A stretch of 64,000 nt of DNA, taken from assembly GCF_040958095.1 (NCBI RefSeq), contig NC_091209.1, forward strand, positions 6,358,740 through 6,422,739, read 5' to 3'. A model generated the notes under the pieces. That model did no database searches. It had not been told where the DNA came from and worked only from the letters and a program-made list of their open reading frames with translations. How positions within the stretch are numbered: position 1 is the first letter of the stretch; the number at the start of each line of letters is the position of its first letter. This document shows, in pieces, positions 34,009-45,478 of the stretch. A program made the translations under genes and the position numbers. The DNA comes from Procambarus clarkii. Taxonomy: Eukaryota > Arthropoda > Malacostraca > Decapoda > Cambaridae.

Positions 34009-34860
34009 ATGGCAGCCAGAGGTCCCAGGGGAGCAGGAAAGAGCCAAGGTGACGAGATGAAGGAAATGTTCGCCCAGTTTCTGGAGGACATCAAGAGTGA
34101 GATGCAAGAAATGATGCAGGAAATGAAGAACGAAATAAGCAACCTGAAAAGAGAGCTGACAGCAGCAAAGGAGGAGATTAGAACCCTCAAAGAGAATGGT
34201 ATCGAGGCTGAGAGTCAGAAAACCACCCAGGGAGAAGGTGGTAATAGTTTTCTGGATGAGAATGCCACAATAAAAGCAACATTTGCGGAAATACTAAAAA
34301 AAAATAACTCTGAAGTAATGGCTGCAGTGATGGAGGTGGCCATGAAAGCAGCCACCTCGCAGGAGGCGGCACGCTCCACTAGCCAACTGCTGGAAAGGAA
34401 AAGATCAGTGGTTGCTGTGGGTATTAGGGAACAGGAAGGAACCAATAGGACAGAGTGGAATGACAAGGACAAAGCAGCAGTGAATGAAGTACTAAAGGCA
34501 CTAGACATGGAAGGGGCCGAGCATAGCATTGAGAAGGTTTTCAGGCTAGGCCGGTCCAACAAAGACCGAGACCGAATGATAAAGATAGTGTTTGCAAACG
34601 AGAACACAAAGGAGAGGATCCTATCAAGGAAGAGCTCCCTGAAAAACGTGGGAAAATTAAAAAATGTATTCCTCCAGCGAGACATGACAAGGGAGGAGAG
34701 AGCCGTGGCGGCAGAAGCAAGGAAGAGGCGCAGGGCGAGAGGGGAAAACCAGGAAGTCACAGCTCCCAACACAACACCCCCAGAGGCGAGGGGGGAACCC
34801 ACAACCAGCTACCCAGTAACACCAGAAGGGAGGACAACCCCGCCTCCCTCCTCTGCATAG
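34009..34860 (+). CDS. ORF1 of intact AC-tailed LINE
   Basis: 283 codons from ATG at 34009 (the first ATG after the pyrimidine tract; upstream in-frame sequence is only CT/CA repeat). Residues about 15-70 are a heptad-rich coiled coil (EMKEMFAQFLEDIKSEMQEM and onward), followed by an alpha-helical basic region with RSVVAVGIREQE and a VFRLGRSNKDRDRMIKIVF stretch resembling the RRM-like RNA-binding core of LINE ORF1 proteins. The C-terminus is proline- and threonine-rich. ORF1 proteins of this type coat the LINE RNA as trimers. No internal stop, so it looks intact. ORF2 follows in the -1 frame, and that frame is already open over the last 110 codons of ORF1. Confidence 0.88.
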   Translation: MAARGPRGAGKSQGDEMKEMFAQFLEDIKSEMQEMMQEMKNEISNLKRELTAAKEEIRTLKENGIEAESQKTTQGEGGNSFLDENATIKATFAEILKKNNSEVMAAVMEVAMKAATSQEAARSTSQLLERKRSVVAVGIREQEGTNRTEWNDKDKAAVNEVLKALDMEGAEHSIEKVFRLGRSNKDRDRMIKIVFANENTKERILSRKSSLKNVGKLKNVFLQRDMTREERAVAAEARKRRRARGENQEVTAPNTTPPEARGEPTTSYPVTPEGRTTPPPSSA

Positions 34861-35108
34861 AAAACCCCCCTACCCCAAACCCTCCCTGCCCCCACTCAAA
34901 AGTTCAGCCAAATCTCCCTCCCCCCACACCCAATCCCCACCCTTCTACCCCTCCCCTCCTCCCTAGTCCTCCCTCCCCCCCTTTCCTTCCCGTCCTCCCT
35001 CCCCTTTCACCCCATACCCTCCCTGTCCCTCCCCCTTCACTGGATCCCCCGCCCCTCATTCCAGTATCCTCTGAGATCCTGTTACCCACCTCACAGGTCC
35101 TCACACCC

Positions 35109-38015
35109 ATGGAACAGCCTCCCCCACCAGCAGAACACTCACCAAGGAGGCGATTTGAGAAGGGACAGAAGAAAGTGAGCCTCAAAGCGATGTACACTAA
35201 CATAGATGGAATTACAAATAAAGCAAATGAGCTTGGAGAACTGGTACTAGAGGAAAACCCAGACATAATAGCCCTCACAGAAACAAAGATCACGAAAACA
35301 ATAACAAATGCAGTGTTTCCACAGGACTATTATGTTATGCGGAAAGAGAGGGAAGGAAGAGGTGGGGGTGGTGTAGCTCTGCTGGTAAGAAAAGGCTGGG
35401 ATTTTGAGGAGATGGATATTCAGGGCTGTGAAGGTTTCAGTGACTACATAGCAGGTACTGTAACAAATGGAGGGAAAAAAATTATAGTCGCAGTCATATA
35501 TAATCCACCACCAAATGACAGAAGACCTAGACAGGAATATGATAGAAACAACATGGCCACCATTAACATAATAGAAAGAGCAGCTTCTGTTGCTAGCAGG
35601 AATGGATCTGGACTACTAATTATGGGAGACTTCAACCATGGGAAGATAGATTGGAAGAACAGAGACCCGCATGGAGGACCAGAAACATGGAGAGCTAAGC
35701 TGCTGGACGTGGCAACAAGAAACTTTCTAAGCCAGCATACCAAAGAGCCAACAAGAATGAGAGGAGAAGATGAACCAGCAATGTTTGATTTGATATTTAC
35801 CCTAAATGAATGGGATATAAGGGAAGTTAAGATGGAAGCGCCCTTGGGAATGAGTGACCACAGTGTATTGAACTTTGAGTACCTGGTAGAGCTAGGACTT
35901 ATCTCCCCCCAAAAAGAACTAGGAATCAAAAGGCTGGCATACCGAAAGGGGAATTATGAACAGATGAGAAGTTTCCTAAGTGAAATACCTTGGGACACAG
36001 ACCTCAGAGACAAGTCTGTACAGGGTATGATGGACTATGTTACCCAAAAGTGTCAGGAGGCAGTAAACAGGTTCATCCCGGCCCAAAGGGAAAAATCCGA
36101 GAAGCAACAGAAGAATCCATGGTATAATAGGGCATGTATGGAAGCGAAGAAACTGAACAAAAAGGCGTGGAGGAACTTCCAGAATAACAGAACACCAGAA
36201 AGCAGGGAGAGATACCAGAGAACCAGGAATGAGTACATCAGGGTGAGAAGAGAAGCAGAGAAAAATTTTGAAAATGATATAGCAAACAAAGCCAAGACCG
36301 AACCAAAGCTACTCCACAGTCACATCAGAAGGAAAACAACAGTGAAAGAACAGGTATTGAAACTTAGAACAGGCGAGGACAGGTATACAGAGAATGACAG
36401 AGAGGTGTGTGAGGAACTCAACAAGAGGTTCCAGGAGGTCTTCACAATAGAACAGGGTGAGGTCACTGTGCTAGAAGAAAGGGAGGTAAACCAGGCGGCC
36501 TTGGAGGAGTTCGAAATTACGAGAGAGGAGGTCAAGAGACACCTGCTGGATCTGGATGTTAGAAAGGCGGTTGGTCCAGATGGGATCTCACCATGGGTAC
36601 TGAAAGAGTGTGCAGAGGCACTTTGCTTGCCACTCTCCATAGTGTATAGTAAATCACTAGAGACGGGAGACCTACCAGAAATATGGAAGACGGCGAATGT
36701 GGTCCCAATATACAAAAAGGGCGACAGACAAGAGGCACTGAACTACAGGCCAGTGTCCTTGACTTGTATACCATGCAAGGTGATGGAGAAGATCGTGAGA
36801 AAAAACCTGGTAACACATCTGGAGAGAAGGGACTTCGTGACAAATCGCCAACATGGATTCAGGGAGGGTAAATCTTGCCTTACAGGCTTGATAGAATTCT
36901 ACGATCAGGTGACACAGATTAAGCAAGAAAGAGAGGGCTGGGCGGACTGCATTTTCTTGGATTGTCGGAAAGCCTTTGACACAGTACCGCATAAGAGGCT
37001 GGTACATAAGCTGGAGAGACAGGCAGGTGTAGCTGGTAAGGTGCTCCAGTGGATAAGGGAGTATCTAAGCAATAGGAAGCAGAGAGTTACGGTGAGGGGT
37101 GAGACCTCCGATTGGCGTGAAGTCACCAGTGGAGTCCCACAGGGCTCTGTACTCGGTCCTATCTTGTTTCTGATATATGTAAATGATCTCCCGGAGGGTA
37201 TCGATTCATTTCTCTCAATGTTTGCGGACGATGCTAAAATTATGAGAAGGATTAAAACAGAAGAGGACTGTTTGAGGCTTCAAGAAGACCTAGACAAGCT
37301 GAAGGAATGGTCGAACAAATGGTTGTTAGAGTTTAACCCAACCAAATGTAATGTAATGAAGATAGGTGCAGGGAGCAGGAGGCCAGATACAAGGTATCAT
37401 CTGGGAGAGGAAATTCTTCAGGAGTCAGAGAAGGAAAAAGACTTGGGGGTTGATATCACGCCAGACCTGTCTCCTGCAGCACATATCAAGCGGATAACAT
37501 CAGCGGCATATGCCAGGCTGGCCAACATACGAACGGCATTCAGAAACTTGTGTAAAGAATCATTCAGAACTTTGTATACCACATATGTCAGGCCAATCCT
37601 GGAGTATGCAGCCCCAGCATGGAGTCCATATCTAGTCAAGGATAAGACTAAACTGGAAAAGGTGCAAAGGTTTGCCACCAGACTAGTACCCGAGCTGAGA
37701 GGTATGAGCTACGAGGAGAGACTACGGGAATTAAACCTCACTTCGCTGGAAGACAGAAGAGTTAGGGGGGACATGATCACCACATTCAAGATTCTGAAGG
37801 GGATTGATAGGGTAGACAAAGACAGTCTATTTAACACAAGGGGAACACGCACAAGGGGACACAGGTGGAAACTGAGTGCCCAAATGAGCCACAGAGATAT
37901 TAGAAAGAACTTTTTTAGTGTCAGAGTGGTTGACAAATGGAATGCATTAGGGGGTGATGTGGTGGAGGCTCACTCCATACACAGTTTCAAGTGTAGATAT
38001 GACAGAGCCCGATAG
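35109..38015 (+). CDS. ORF2: APE endonuclease plus reverse transcriptase, intact
   Basis: 968 codons from the first in-frame ATG. The frame is open further upstream, from about 34527, through a proline-rich stretch without another ATG. Residues about 25-260 are an AP-type endonuclease (YTNIDGI, ALTETKI, GGGVALLVRKGW, IMGDFNHGKIDW near 173, MSDHSVL near 249). Residues about 500-760 are the reverse transcriptase (PIYKKGDRQEALNYRPVSL, IFLDCRKAFDTVPH near 615, SGVPQGSVLGPILF near 675, FADDAK at 705). The C-terminal part (LVPELRGMSYEERLRELNL, RGDMITTFKILKGIDRV) is typical of CR1-like elements. No restriction-like endonuclease or RNase H. It nicks DNA and primes reverse transcription of its own RNA. 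All catalytic motifs are present, so this copy may be active or recently inserted. Confidence 0.95.
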   Translation: MEQPPPPAEHSPRRRFEKGQKKVSLKAMYTNIDGITNKANELGELVLEENPDIIALTETKITKTITNAVFPQDYYVMRKEREGRGGGGVALLVRKGWDFEEMDIQGCEGFSDYIAGTVTNGGKKIIVAVIYNPPPNDRRPRQEYDRNNMATINIIERAASVASRNGSGLLIMGDFNHGKIDWKNRDPHGGPETWRAKLLDVATRNFLSQHTKEPTRMRGEDEPAMFDLIFTLNEWDIREVKMEAPLGMSDHSVLNFEYLVELGLISPQKELGIKRLAYRKGNYEQMRSFLSEIPWDTDLRDKSVQGMMDYVTQKCQEAVNRFIPAQREKSEKQQKNPWYNRACMEAKKLNKKAWRNFQNNRTPESRERYQRTRNEYIRVRREAEKNFENDIANKAKTEPKLLHSHIRRKTTVKEQVLKLRTGEDRYTENDREVCEELNKRFQEVFTIEQGEVTVLEEREVNQAALEEFEITREEVKRHLLDLDVRKAVGPDGISPWVLKECAEALCLPLSIVYSKSLETGDLPEIWKTANVVPIYKKGDRQEALNYRPVSLTCIPCKVMEKIVRKNLVTHLERRDFVTNRQHGFREGKSCLTGLIEFYDQVTQIKQEREGWADCIFLDCRKAFDTVPHKRLVHKLERQAGVAGKVLQWIREYLSNRKQRVTVRGETSDWREVTSGVPQGSVLGPILFLIYVNDLPEGIDSFLSMFADDAKIMRRIKTEEDCLRLQEDLDKLKEWSNKWLLEFNPTKCNVMKIGAGSRRPDTRYHLGEEILQESEKEKDLGVDITPDLSPAAHIKRITSAAYARLANIRTAFRNLCKESFRTLYTTYVRPILEYAAPAWSPYLVKDKTKLEKVQRFATRLVPELRGMSYEERLRELNLTSLEDRRVRGDMITTFKILKGIDRVDKDSLFNTRGTRTRGHRWKLSAQMSHRDIRKNFFSVRVVDKWNALGGDVVEAHSIHSFKCRYDRAR

Positions 38016-38203
38016 GCTCAGGAATCTGTACACCTGTTGATTGACGGTTGAGAGGCGGGACCAAAGAGCCAGAGCTCAACCCCCGCAAACACAACTAGGT
38101 GAGTACACACACACACACACACACACAGGACCAAAGTGAGAGGCGGGACCAAAGAGCCAGAGCTCAACCCCCGCAAGCACAATTAGGTGAGTACACACAC
38201 ACA

Positions 38204-38296
<93 letters not shown>

Positions 38297-38335
38297 ACTC
38301 ACACACACACACACACACGGGAAGAAAGAGACTGA
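38016..38335 (+). mobile_element. LINE 3' tail, duplicated, with (AC)n
   Basis: After the stop codon: GTTGATTGACGGTTGAGAGG, CGGGACCAAAGAGCCAGAGC, then ACAACTAGGTGAGTAC and (AC)n at 38104-38127. A second copy of the tail (38140-38194) and a longer (AC)n with CATA interruptions (38195-38320) follow. The duplication may be slippage or insertion of another copy truncated to its tail. Confidence 0.9.
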
Positions 38336-38857
<522 letters not shown>

Positions 38858-38871
38858 TGGGTTTTGTCTAT

Positions 38872-40739
<1,868 letters not shown>

Positions 40740-40890
40740 ATGTACAGCACAGATCAAGCACGATAGTCCTAGAATGTGCAGCAGTAGCTTGGACTCCCAT
40801 CTTTGTGAAGCACAAAGAGTAAATCTGGAAGATTCAGAGATTTGCTTCAAGACTTGTACCAGAGATATACGGCGACTGGCAAAGCTAAGT
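40740..40890 (+). mobile_element. Old AC-tailed LINE fragment
   Basis: The plus frame reads VLECAAVAWTPIFVKHKE, stop, IWKIQRFASRLVPEI, matching ILEYAAPAWSPYLVKDKT and KLEKVQRFATRLVPEL of the intact ORF2. This is the host sequence into which PLE-B was inserted. Confidence 0.75.
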
Positions 40891-40904
40891 TTGTCAATTG
40901 AAAA

Positions 40905-41118
40905 TTGAAAAGACTAAGACTTTTTGCTCGATGGTACCCATGTAGAAGTTTGCAAACAGGACACCTAGGGGAGAACCCATGGCGACCCCATCTACTTGCT
41001 TATACATGTGCCCATCCGGGCTCAAGAAGGGTGCCTCTTTAGTACAAGCTTGGAGTAGTTTCCTCAGAATATTTTCTGGTATGTCAAGAGGAGTACAGGC
41101 TGGATCACGATACACTCT
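40905..41118 (-). mobile_element. PLE-B, inverted 5' segment
   Basis: Minus-strand coding for the part just upstream of the reverse transcriptase catalytic box: YRDPACTPLDIPENILRKLL, then GVAMGSPLGVLFANFYMG and TIEQKVLV. It ends at GTCTTAGTC, the same 9 bases with which the plus-oriented remainder begins at 41121. In an uninverted PLE the two pieces would be continuous. Confidence 0.88.
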
Positions 41119-41132
41119 TAGTCTTAGTCGAC

Positions 41133-42155
41133 ATGAACTTGAAACCGGCCATATACTGCAGGTATGTTGACGACATTTTTACACAGGTACCTGATGTCAG
41201 ACATCTGCAGGAGCTGAAGGAGGCATTTGAGCAGAGTTCCGTGCTGCGTTTCACTTACGAGATGGAAAAGGATGGGAAGCTGCCCTTTCTAGATGTAACA
41301 GTCATGGAAAAGGGCGGAGGTTTCCACACTGCAGTCTACACTAAGGAAACAAACATAGGAATGTGCCTAAATGCCAACAGCGACTGCCCAGACAGGTACA
41401 AGAGGAGTGTTGTTAACACATATGTCGACCGTGCTCTCAGCCACAGCTCAGAATGGAAGCAAGTCGACGAAGAACTCTGCAGGGTAAGGCAGGTCCTAGT
41501 CAATAACGGCTTCTCCAATGGTTTCGTCGAAGACATCATAAGAAGGAAAGTGAAAAGCCAAGCAACCTCTGAAGAGACAACTAACACAACACCTATACCC
41601 CCTATTAGACTATTTTACAGGAACTTCTTTTCCACAGCTCATAAAATGGAGGAAAGGGTCCTGAAAGATATTGTTAATAGAAACGTTATCCCTACAGACA
41701 AAAATCAGAGGATACAACTGACGATTTACTATAAAACCAGAAAAACGGCCAGCCTACTCATGAGAAACTCTCCAGACACAAAACAGAACGCTTTAAAAGA
41801 GACTAACGTCGTCTATGCCTTTAAATGCCCTCTTGGGGACTGTAAGCTCCAAAAAACCCAGTATATAGGCAAGACAACAACATCTCTTTCTAGGCGTTTA
41901 ACGATGCATAAGCAACAGGGCTCCATTAAGGAACATATAATCTCTTCCCACAACCAAACCATAGCCAGAGAAATCCTAGTAAACAACACAGAAATCATCG
42001 ATAGATACAGCGATAGCAGGCGGCTTGACGTTTGCGAGGCACTACACATCAAGAAGTCAACACCAGCAATCAACAGCCAATTATTGCACAACTATATTCT
42101 ACCCTCCTCTAGACTCCGCTCCAATATAGAAGCATCAAGAAATATGGACCAATAG
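41133..42155 (+). CDS. PLE reverse transcriptase (C-terminal part) and GIY-YIG endonuclease
   Basis: 340 codons. Residues 1-20 contain the catalytic box CRYVDDIFTQV of Penelope-type reverse transcriptases, followed by the thumb (RFTYEMEKDGKLPFLDVTV). The linker has IGMCLNANSDCPDRYKRSV. Residues about 225-310 are a GIY-YIG endonuclease: NVVYAFKCPLGDC, QYIGKTTTSLSRRLTMHKQQ, IKEHIISSHN, and the acidic end ILVNNTEIIDR and LDVCEALHIKK. ATG 41133 is not the natural start, because the N-terminal finger and palm part is inverted at 40905-41118. Known PLEs use the endonuclease to nick the target, with a preference for AT-rich or telomeric sites in some families. The frame is open to a natural stop, TAG, in the MDQ context shared with 46543. 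Confidence 0.92.
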   Translation: MNLKPAIYCRYVDDIFTQVPDVRHLQELKEAFEQSSVLRFTYEMEKDGKLPFLDVTVMEKGGGFHTAVYTKETNIGMCLNANSDCPDRYKRSVVNTYVDRALSHSSEWKQVDEELCRVRQVLVNNGFSNGFVEDIIRRKVKSQATSEETTNTTPIPPIRLFYRNFFSTAHKMEERVLKDIVNRNVIPTDKNQRIQLTIYYKTRKTASLLMRNSPDTKQNALKETNVVYAFKCPLGDCKLQKTQYIGKTTTSLSRRLTMHKQQGSIKEHIISSHNQTIAREILVNNTEIIDRYSDSRRLDVCEALHIKKSTPAINSQLLHNYILPSSRLRSNIEASRNMDQ

Positions 42156-42395
42156 GCTTTCTACAAACACTTCTATTCAATACCCATTGTTTCGTGTTCT
42201 GTCTTGTGTTGATGAAATTAATACCCTATTAATACCACCTTTTGTTCTGTCTTGTGTTGATGAAATTAATACCCTATTAATGCCACCTCTTGTTCTGTCT
42301 TGTGTTAATGCCACATCACCCCTTCCACCTCACTCAAATGTAGATATAAAATCGGAGATGCGTAAGTTCTATTCAGTTGTGTATTTGTGAACTAA

Positions 42396-42448
42396 AGTCT
42401 TTGAAAATGTAATAAGTTTTACGAAACGCGCTCGTGTCGCGTCAGACT
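42396..42448 (+). ncRNA. Hammerhead ribozyme in PLE-B 3' UTR
   Basis: Helix I AGTCT (42396-42400) with AGACT (42444-42448); core TTGAAAA in place of CTGANGA; one extra T; helix II GTAA-TAAGTT-TTAC; GAA; helix III A-CGCG-CTCGTGT-CGCG-T; C at the cleavage position (42443). The core C3-G8 pair is replaced by T3-A8, which keeps the pairing. Hammerheads in PLEs are established; this core exchange is what I see here. Confidence 0.78.
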
Positions 42449-42604
42449 AGAAATAAAAATGAATTTTGGAGAATTGATTTTTTATTTACCTCCAACAGTG
42501 AAAAGAAATGTACGAAAGATTGAGAAAATTCGTGTTAGAATTATTAATCTTACTTTTTCGGTCATATTTAATAATATATGTCTACAGGAACATATGTATA
42601 TATG

Positions 42605-42793
<189 letters not shown>

Positions 42794-42805
42794 TATATAA
42801 AATAT

Positions 42806-45385
42806 AGAGACTGAGAGAAAAACACCCCCTCAGGGCCGTAGGTGGACCTCCCCCACAGGTCAGGCTCGCCCCTAACCAGGAACCTCTCGTCCTCCGGGAG
42901 TCAGAGGTTTATAAAGCTATCGTTTCATTTCCCCCGGGCTCCTCAGGAGGCTACACAGGGGTAAGACCTCAACATGTGAAGGAAATGGTGAACCCTGTTC
43001 TTGGCCCAGCTGCAGAAGCGCTCCTGACAGAAATCACAACGTTTGTCAACAACTGCCTCGCCGGGTTAATCCCTGATGAAATCAAACCATTCTTCTTTGG
43101 TGCATCCCTATGTGCCCTGAAAAAGAAGGGGGGAGGGATCGGACCCATTGCCGTTGGTAATACCCTTCGCCGCCTAGTTGCAAGGGCTGCTGTCAGAAGT
43201 ATCCGAAGGGAAGCAGCCACCATGCTGCAACCCAACCAGCTGGGGTTTGGAGTTCCCCAAGGCTGTGAAGCAGCGGCTCATGCTGCACGAGCCTACATTA
43301 GCTCTCTTACTGAAGACCAGGCAGTAGTAAAATTAGATTTTAAAAACGCTTTCAACTCGGTCAAAAGGGAAGCAATCCTCACTGCAGTCCAGGAACATTG
43401 CCCAAGCATTCTCCCGTTTGTGTCAGCAGGCTACAGCAAAGACTCAACCCTCCTGTTTGGCAAACATGAAGTCACCTCAGCAGAGGGAATTCAACAGGGT
43501 GACCCACTTGCACCGTTCCTCTTTTGCATAGCGGTTCGAGAAATTACAACCAGACTGTCCAGCGAGCTCAACATCTGGTTCCTGGATGATGGCACTCTGG
43601 CAGGCACACAAGATTCCCTGCTAGAAGACCTACAGCTGGTGAAGACACGGGGGGAGTCCATGGGTCTCGTTCTTAACCCCTCCAAGTGCGAAATTATTGC
43701 ATCCAGTGAAGTAATCATTAGAGCAGTGAAATCAGTTCTACCAGAAGCCTCAGTCGTTAAACCTACCGACAGCACACTACTCGGAGCACCTCTGGGCCAC
43801 AATGCTATTGCTGTAGTCCTTGACGAAAAGTTTAGAGACCTAAAGAGGATGGAAGAGAGAATTGGGGACTTGGACTCCCACGATGCCCTCTACCTTCTCA
43901 CAAAGTGCCTTACCTTGCCCAGGCTAACATACTTCTTAAGGTGTGCACCAACTTTTGGCAACCCACTTCTAAATCAATATGATGAGCTCCTCAGGTCAAT
44001 ATTCAGGAAGGCGCTCAACCTAGATTTAGATGACAGTCAGTGGGACCAAGCAACACTACCAGTGAGATTTGGAGGGATAGGCATACGAAAGGCAACTGAG
44101 GTAGCACTTCCAGCATTCTTATCCTCATGTACAGCAGCCAACGAATTGGTAGGGCAGATCCTACCAGAGCGTATGAGAGAGACAGCGGGAACTCATGATC
44201 AAACGTTCATCGAAGCAGCCAGACAATGGGACACCATTGCACACCCTCAACCCCGACCACAAGTCCCAAAAGACCACAAGCAGGCCCACTGGGATAGCCC
44301 CATAATGGAAAAGACTGTCACAGCAATGATTGACAACGCTGATGCTGAAAACAAAGCCCGCCTCCTAGCGGTAACAGCACCCCACGCCGGGGATTTCTTA
44401 TTTGCTGTGCCCAATGCAGCCCTGGGAACTCGCCTCAGTCATGACGCTCTCCGCATTGGAGTTGCCCTTCGCCTTGCCGCCCCCATCCTCACCGAACATA
44501 GGTGCATCTGCGGAACTGCGATGGCAGACCAATATGGTCGTCATGGTCTGGTATGTCGTAAATCACAGGGTAAAATTGCAAGACATGAAGAAGTCAACGA
44601 CATCATCAAGAGGAGCCTCGCCACAGCCCGCTGCCCGGCACAAAGAGAACCACACTTATCCAGACCTAACGACCCTCAGAAGCGCCCTGATGGGGTCACC
44701 TTGCTACCTTGGAAGGATGGTAAGCAAGTGGTATGGGACTACACATGCGCTGCCACACTGGCCAGTACCTACCTCCACTACAGCACACGTGAAAGCGGTG
44801 GTGCTGCTTCTTTCAGGGAATCGCAGAAAATTATTAAATACAGAGGTCTAGCACACTGCTAGAGCTTTGTTCCGATCGGCTCGGAGACCCTCGGTTCGTG
44901 GGGAAAATGTGCATTGAAGTTCCTGAAGGAATTGGGGGACAAATTGATCAGCGCTACAAAAGACCAGAGAGCAAAAAGTTTCTTGTTCCAGCGCCTCAGT
45001 GTTGCGATTCAGAGGGGAAATGCCTGTTGCGTCTTGGGCACTAGTCCAACTTCAGAGGAATTCGAAGAAGTGTTTGACTTGCAACAATGATCGAACCCGT
45101 CTGTGACATTCATCAATGTTTCCCATTGTTGTGTTTTTCAAGAGATCCATAACCTTTAAGCACCTTTTTGCATTATTATTTTTGTATCAATCCATGTATA
45201 TCTTGTAACCATCAAATGCATAATAAAGCACAAAAAATAAAAAAGGAAGGGGGTGGTAGGAGAAAAGCACACAGAAACTGTATTGGAGGGGATCTAAACA
45301 TTCCCTCTAATGCGTTATGCGTGGTTTCCTCCGAGCCTATGGGTCCCCCTTCTTCCAGCTAGAGGTGGTACTCCCTTCCATATTT

Positions 45386-45386
<1 letters not shown>
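42806..45386 (+). mobile_element. LINE with C-terminal restriction-like endonuclease, 5'-truncated
   Basis: Coding sequence from about 42808 to 45090, then a 3' UTR with ATAATAAAGCACAAAAAATA (polyadenylation-like), GGAAGGGGGTGGTAGGAG and the end GAGGTGGTACTCCCTTCC, followed by (TA)n. Two further 3' copies lie at 59218-59897 and 30636-30717. Both sides of this copy are microsatellite ((TA)n(GA)n left, (TA)n right). Confidence 0.9.
42808..44862 (+). CDS. Reverse transcriptase with zinc knuckle and PD-(D/E)XK-type endonuclease
   Basis: The open frame begins directly after a stop in the microsatellite junction (42805) and shows no natural start, so the N-terminus is lost. Order: finger/palm motifs (FFFGASLCALKKKGGGIGPI, VKLDFKNAFNSV, IQQGDPLAPFLFCIAV), catalytic WFLDDGTLAG (FLDD rather than YADD), thumb LNPSKCEII, a CCHC knuckle (CICGTAMADQYGRHGLVC, near 44505-44560), then the endonuclease motif RPDGVTLLPW with VVWDYTC. 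RT, CCHC and PD..D order is that of R2/NeSL/CRE-type LINEs; the clade is uncertain. A TAG at 44860 interrupts: the copy at 59218 has TAC (Tyr) there, and the frame continues in phase for 75 more codons to TGA 45088-45090 (SFVPIGSETLGSWGKCALKF onward). The copy is therefore probably defective. Confidence 0.88.
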   Translation, partial: RLREKHPLRAVGGPPPQVRLAPNQEPLVLRESEVYKAIVSFPPGSSGGYTGVRPQHVKEMVNPVLGPAAEALLTEITTFVNNCLAGLIPDEIKPFFFGASLCALKKKGGGIGPIAVGNTLRRLVARAAVRSIRREAATMLQPNQLGFGVPQGCEAAAHAARAYISSLTEDQAVVKLDFKNAFNSVKREAILTAVQEHCPSILPFVSAGYSKDSTLLFGKHEVTSAEGIQQGDPLAPFLFCIAVREITTRLSSELNIWFLDDGTLAGTQDSLLEDLQLVKTRGESMGLVLNPSKCEIIASSEVIIRAVKSVLPEASVVKPTDSTLLGAPLGHNAIAVVLDEKFRDLKRMEERIGDLDSHDALYLLTKCLTLPRLTYFLRCAPTFGNPLLNQYDELLRSIFRKALNLDLDDSQWDQATLPVRFGGIGIRKATEVALPAFLSSCTAANELVGQILPERMRETAGTHDQTFIEAARQWDTIAHPQPRPQVPKDHKQAHWDSPIMEKTVTAMIDNADAENKARLLAVTAPHAGDFLFAVPNAALGTRLSHDALRIGVALRLAAPILTEHRCICGTAMADQYGRHGLVCRKSQGKIARHEEVNDIIKRSLATARCPAQREPHLSRPNDPQKRPDGVTLLPWKDGKQVVWDYTCAATLASTYLHYSTRESGGAASFRESQKIIKYRGLAHC

Positions 45387-45474
<88 letters not shown>
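45387..45474. repeat. (TA)n tract
   Basis: About 43 TA units directly after the LINE 3' end and before a PLE end. Confidence 0.97.

Positions 45475-45475
<1 letters not shown>

Positions 45476-45478
<3 letters not shown>

Larger units (their letters stand above)
41121..42600 (+). mobile_element. Penelope-like element PLE-B, main part
   Basis: Coding region (see CDS) plus a 3' UTR of about 445 bp. The UTR has a tandem of about 54 bp (TTCTGTCTTGTGTTGATGAA three times, 42195-42305), a hammerhead fold at 42396-42448 and the end sequence TTTCGGTCATATTTAATAAT, followed by (TA)n. Together with 40905-41118 it forms a copy with a 5' inversion. Confidence 0.92.
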
